Shown piece by piece: positions 62,793-64,000 of a stretch of 64,000 nucleotides of DNA. How positions within the stretch are numbered: position 1 is the stretch's first letter; each line of letters starts with the position of its first letter. This DNA is from Marinobacter sp. 1-4A (GTDB taxonomy: Bacteria; Pseudomonadota; Gammaproteobacteria; Pseudomonadales; Oleiphilaceae), in assembly GCF_016597725.1 (NCBI RefSeq), contig NZ_VCGY01000004.1:186001-250000 (forward strand), written 5' to 3'. The notes under the pieces are model-generated. The model did not search any database. It saw nothing but the letters and a program-made list of their open reading frames with translations, and was not told where the DNA came from. A program made the translations under genes and the position numbers.

Positions 62793-64000
62793 TTACCCGG
62801 CCGGGCTAAGGAACTGGTAGTCAGCTGTATTTACGTTGCGGGTAGCAAGGCGATAGGTGAAGGTAAAACCGGGCCAGTTCAGGGTGTTTTTGCCATTTGC
62901 ATCAAGATACCAAGAGGAACATCCCGAGTTCCACACACTGCCTTCAAGGTCTTCTTGAACGCTTCTGGCATAGCGCTTTAAACGGTCTGCGCGAACGTCC
63001 ATGACGGTACCCGGGTACTTTTGTAGAGCCTGCAGGCAGCCGAGAACATACTGGAACTGGGATTCCAGCATATAAAGAATCGAATTATGGGCCAGGTTGG
63101 TATTAGGGCCATACAACATAAACAGGTTGGGAAAGCCTGAAACCGTAATGCCCTTGAAGGCTGTCGCGCCATCTTGCCAAGCCTGATTCAGCGTTATGCC
63201 ATCGCGCCCGGTGACACGAATCGGAGACAGAAACTCTGAAGCACGAAAACCTGTGCCGAAGATTATGGCGTCTACAGGGTAGTGTTTGCCCGACTGAGTT
63301 TGAACGCCGCTGGCATTTATTTTTGCGATAGGGTCTGTCACCAGATCCAGATTGGATCGATTGATGGCCGGATACCAGTCGTTGGAGATCAGAATTCGCT
63401 TACAACCGATCTGATAGTCCGGAATGATGTGTTTTAGCTTTTCGGAATCAGTAATGTGTTTACCAGCTTCCTTTTTCGCCTGATGTGCAAACACATTCAA
63501 CAAACTACTAAACCCGGTAAAAGCTAAGCCGCGACTCTCGTTCTTCCAATAGATTAGGTATCGGTAGAGCCGGTCCCAAGCTGGAACGGCTTTAAACAAT
63601 GAGTGCTCCCAAGGCTTAAAGCGCCGATCCGGCTTTGGCAGAACCCATGCAGCCGAACGTTGAAACAGCGTGAGTGACTCCACCTTGCCAGCAATTTCCG
63701 GCACAAACTGGATGGCACTGGCACCTGTACCGATAACTGCAACGCGTTTGTTTCGGAGATCATATTCGTGGTTCCAGCGTGCAGAATGAAAGCAAACGCC
63801 TTTGAAATCCTCCATGCCTTCGATGCTGGGCCAGGCTGGCTGGTTGAGTTGGCCGGTTGCCGTTATAACTATCTGGGCTTCAAGCGCTTCACCATTGGTT
63901 AGGCGAAGTGTCCAGAGGTTGCGGGCGCCGTCAAACACCGCCTCAGCGACTTCGCAGTTGAAACGGATCTGCTCTGCCAATCCATATTTTTCAACGCAGT
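62793..64000 (-). CDS. Flavin-containing (Baeyer-Villiger-type) monooxygenase, N-terminus beyond the window
   Basis: The frame is open to the window edge at 64000, so 402 codons of the C-terminal part are seen. It shows the Baeyer-Villiger fingerprint region FKGVCFHSARWNHE (FxGxxxHxxxW with Asn in place of the usual Pro or Asp), the NADPH Rossmann motif VIGTGASAIQFVPEI, ATG motif (ITATGQLNQP) and the C-terminal SGCSSWYLDANGKN segment common in BVMO and FMO proteins. The FAD-binding N-terminus is outside. These enzymes oxidise ketones or heteroatoms with NADPH and oxygen. Confidence 0.88.
   Translation of the reverse strand, partial: CVEKYGLAEQIRFNCEVAEAVFDGARNLWTLRLTNGEALEAQIVITATGQLNQPAWPSIEGMEDFKGVCFHSARWNHEYDLRNKRVAVIGTGASAIQFVPEIAGKVESLTLFQRSAAWVLPKPDRRFKPWEHSLFKAVPAWDRLYRYLIYWKNESRGLAFTGFSSLLNVFAHQAKKEAGKHITDSEKLKHIIPDYQIGCKRILISNDWYPAINRSNLDLVTDPIAKINASGVQTQSGKHYPVDAIIFGTGFRASEFLSPIRVTGRDGITLNQAWQDGATAFKGITVSGFPNLFMLYGPNTNLAHNSILYMLESQFQYVLGCLQALQKYPGTVMDVRADRLKRYARSVQEDLEGSVWNSGCSSWYLDANGKNTLNWPGFTFTYRLATRNVNTADYQFLSPAG

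Noticed and set aside
1..64000. Mobile island or prophage boundaries
   Set aside because: No integrase, transposase, tRNA-associated att repeats or clear base-composition break was seen by eye.

Overview
The window looks like chromosome of a marine gammaproteobacterium, most likely Marinobacter or a close relative. This rests on gene content and protein style: an exaC/ercA/ercS alcohol-oxidation locus, an Xcp-like type II secretion cluster, TsdBA cytochromes, Fur-box siderophore uptake and many two-component and TonB genes. It is an inference, since no rRNA or marker gene is present. I saw no tRNA, rRNA, CRISPR array, integrase or transposase.

Layout. (1) 1-5130: end of an ExaC-type aldehyde dehydrogenase with its terminator, a 5'-truncated PqqH-like peptidase, ercA, ercS and an EamA transporter. 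This resembles the Pseudomonas ethanol-oxidation locus with pqqABCDE absent between exaC and pqqH. (2) 5127-5978: a convergent lipoprotein hydrolase. (3) 6131-25839: eleven same-strand, tightly spaced genes closed by a strong hairpin. They encode a caspase-like Sel1 lipoprotein, a membrane Ser/Thr kinase, a flavoprotein fused to two cyclic-nucleotide-binding domains and four predicted [4Fe-4S] clusters, a small cytochrome-b-like membrane protein, an FHA-decaheme cytochrome fusion, a double HbpS/GlcG-domain lipoprotein, an outer-membrane beta-barrel, a decaheme cytochrome with an LVIVD-type propeller, a pentaheme cytochrome, a PP2C phosphatase and a double-FHA membrane protein. (4) 25887-27839: an autotransporter. 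(5) 27983-34836: Fur-type boxes, fhuF, and an IutA-like receptor with FhuDBC. (6) 35001-36775: tsdBA behind a perfect FNR/Anr box. (7) 36875-39549: an EEP-family protein and MuiA. (8) 39594-44402: an AGPS-like flavoprotein, a GlpD-like dehydrogenase and an FGGY kinase. (9) 44499-53141: gspC divergent from gspEFGHIJKLM, with gspD absent. (10) 53197-55253: a GNAT protein and glutathione reductase. (11) 55283-60442: a TonB receptor, periplasmic binding protein and hybrid kinase operon. (12) 60575-64000: an orphan membrane protein, a GntR regulator with a BASS transporter, and a partial Baeyer-Villiger-type monooxygenase.

The standout is region 3. Its parts can be ordered as a continuous electron path from cytoplasm to outer membrane (flavin and Fe-S protein, b-type membrane protein, FHA-tethered decaheme, barrel, large decaheme and pentaheme cytochromes). 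The path is bracketed by a complete phosphosignalling kit (kinase, phosphatase, FHA readers). I know of no described system with this combination. The proposed function, a phosphorylation- and nucleotide-gated trans-envelope electron conduit, is inference from domains and gene order. No intergenic gap exceeds about 240 bases.
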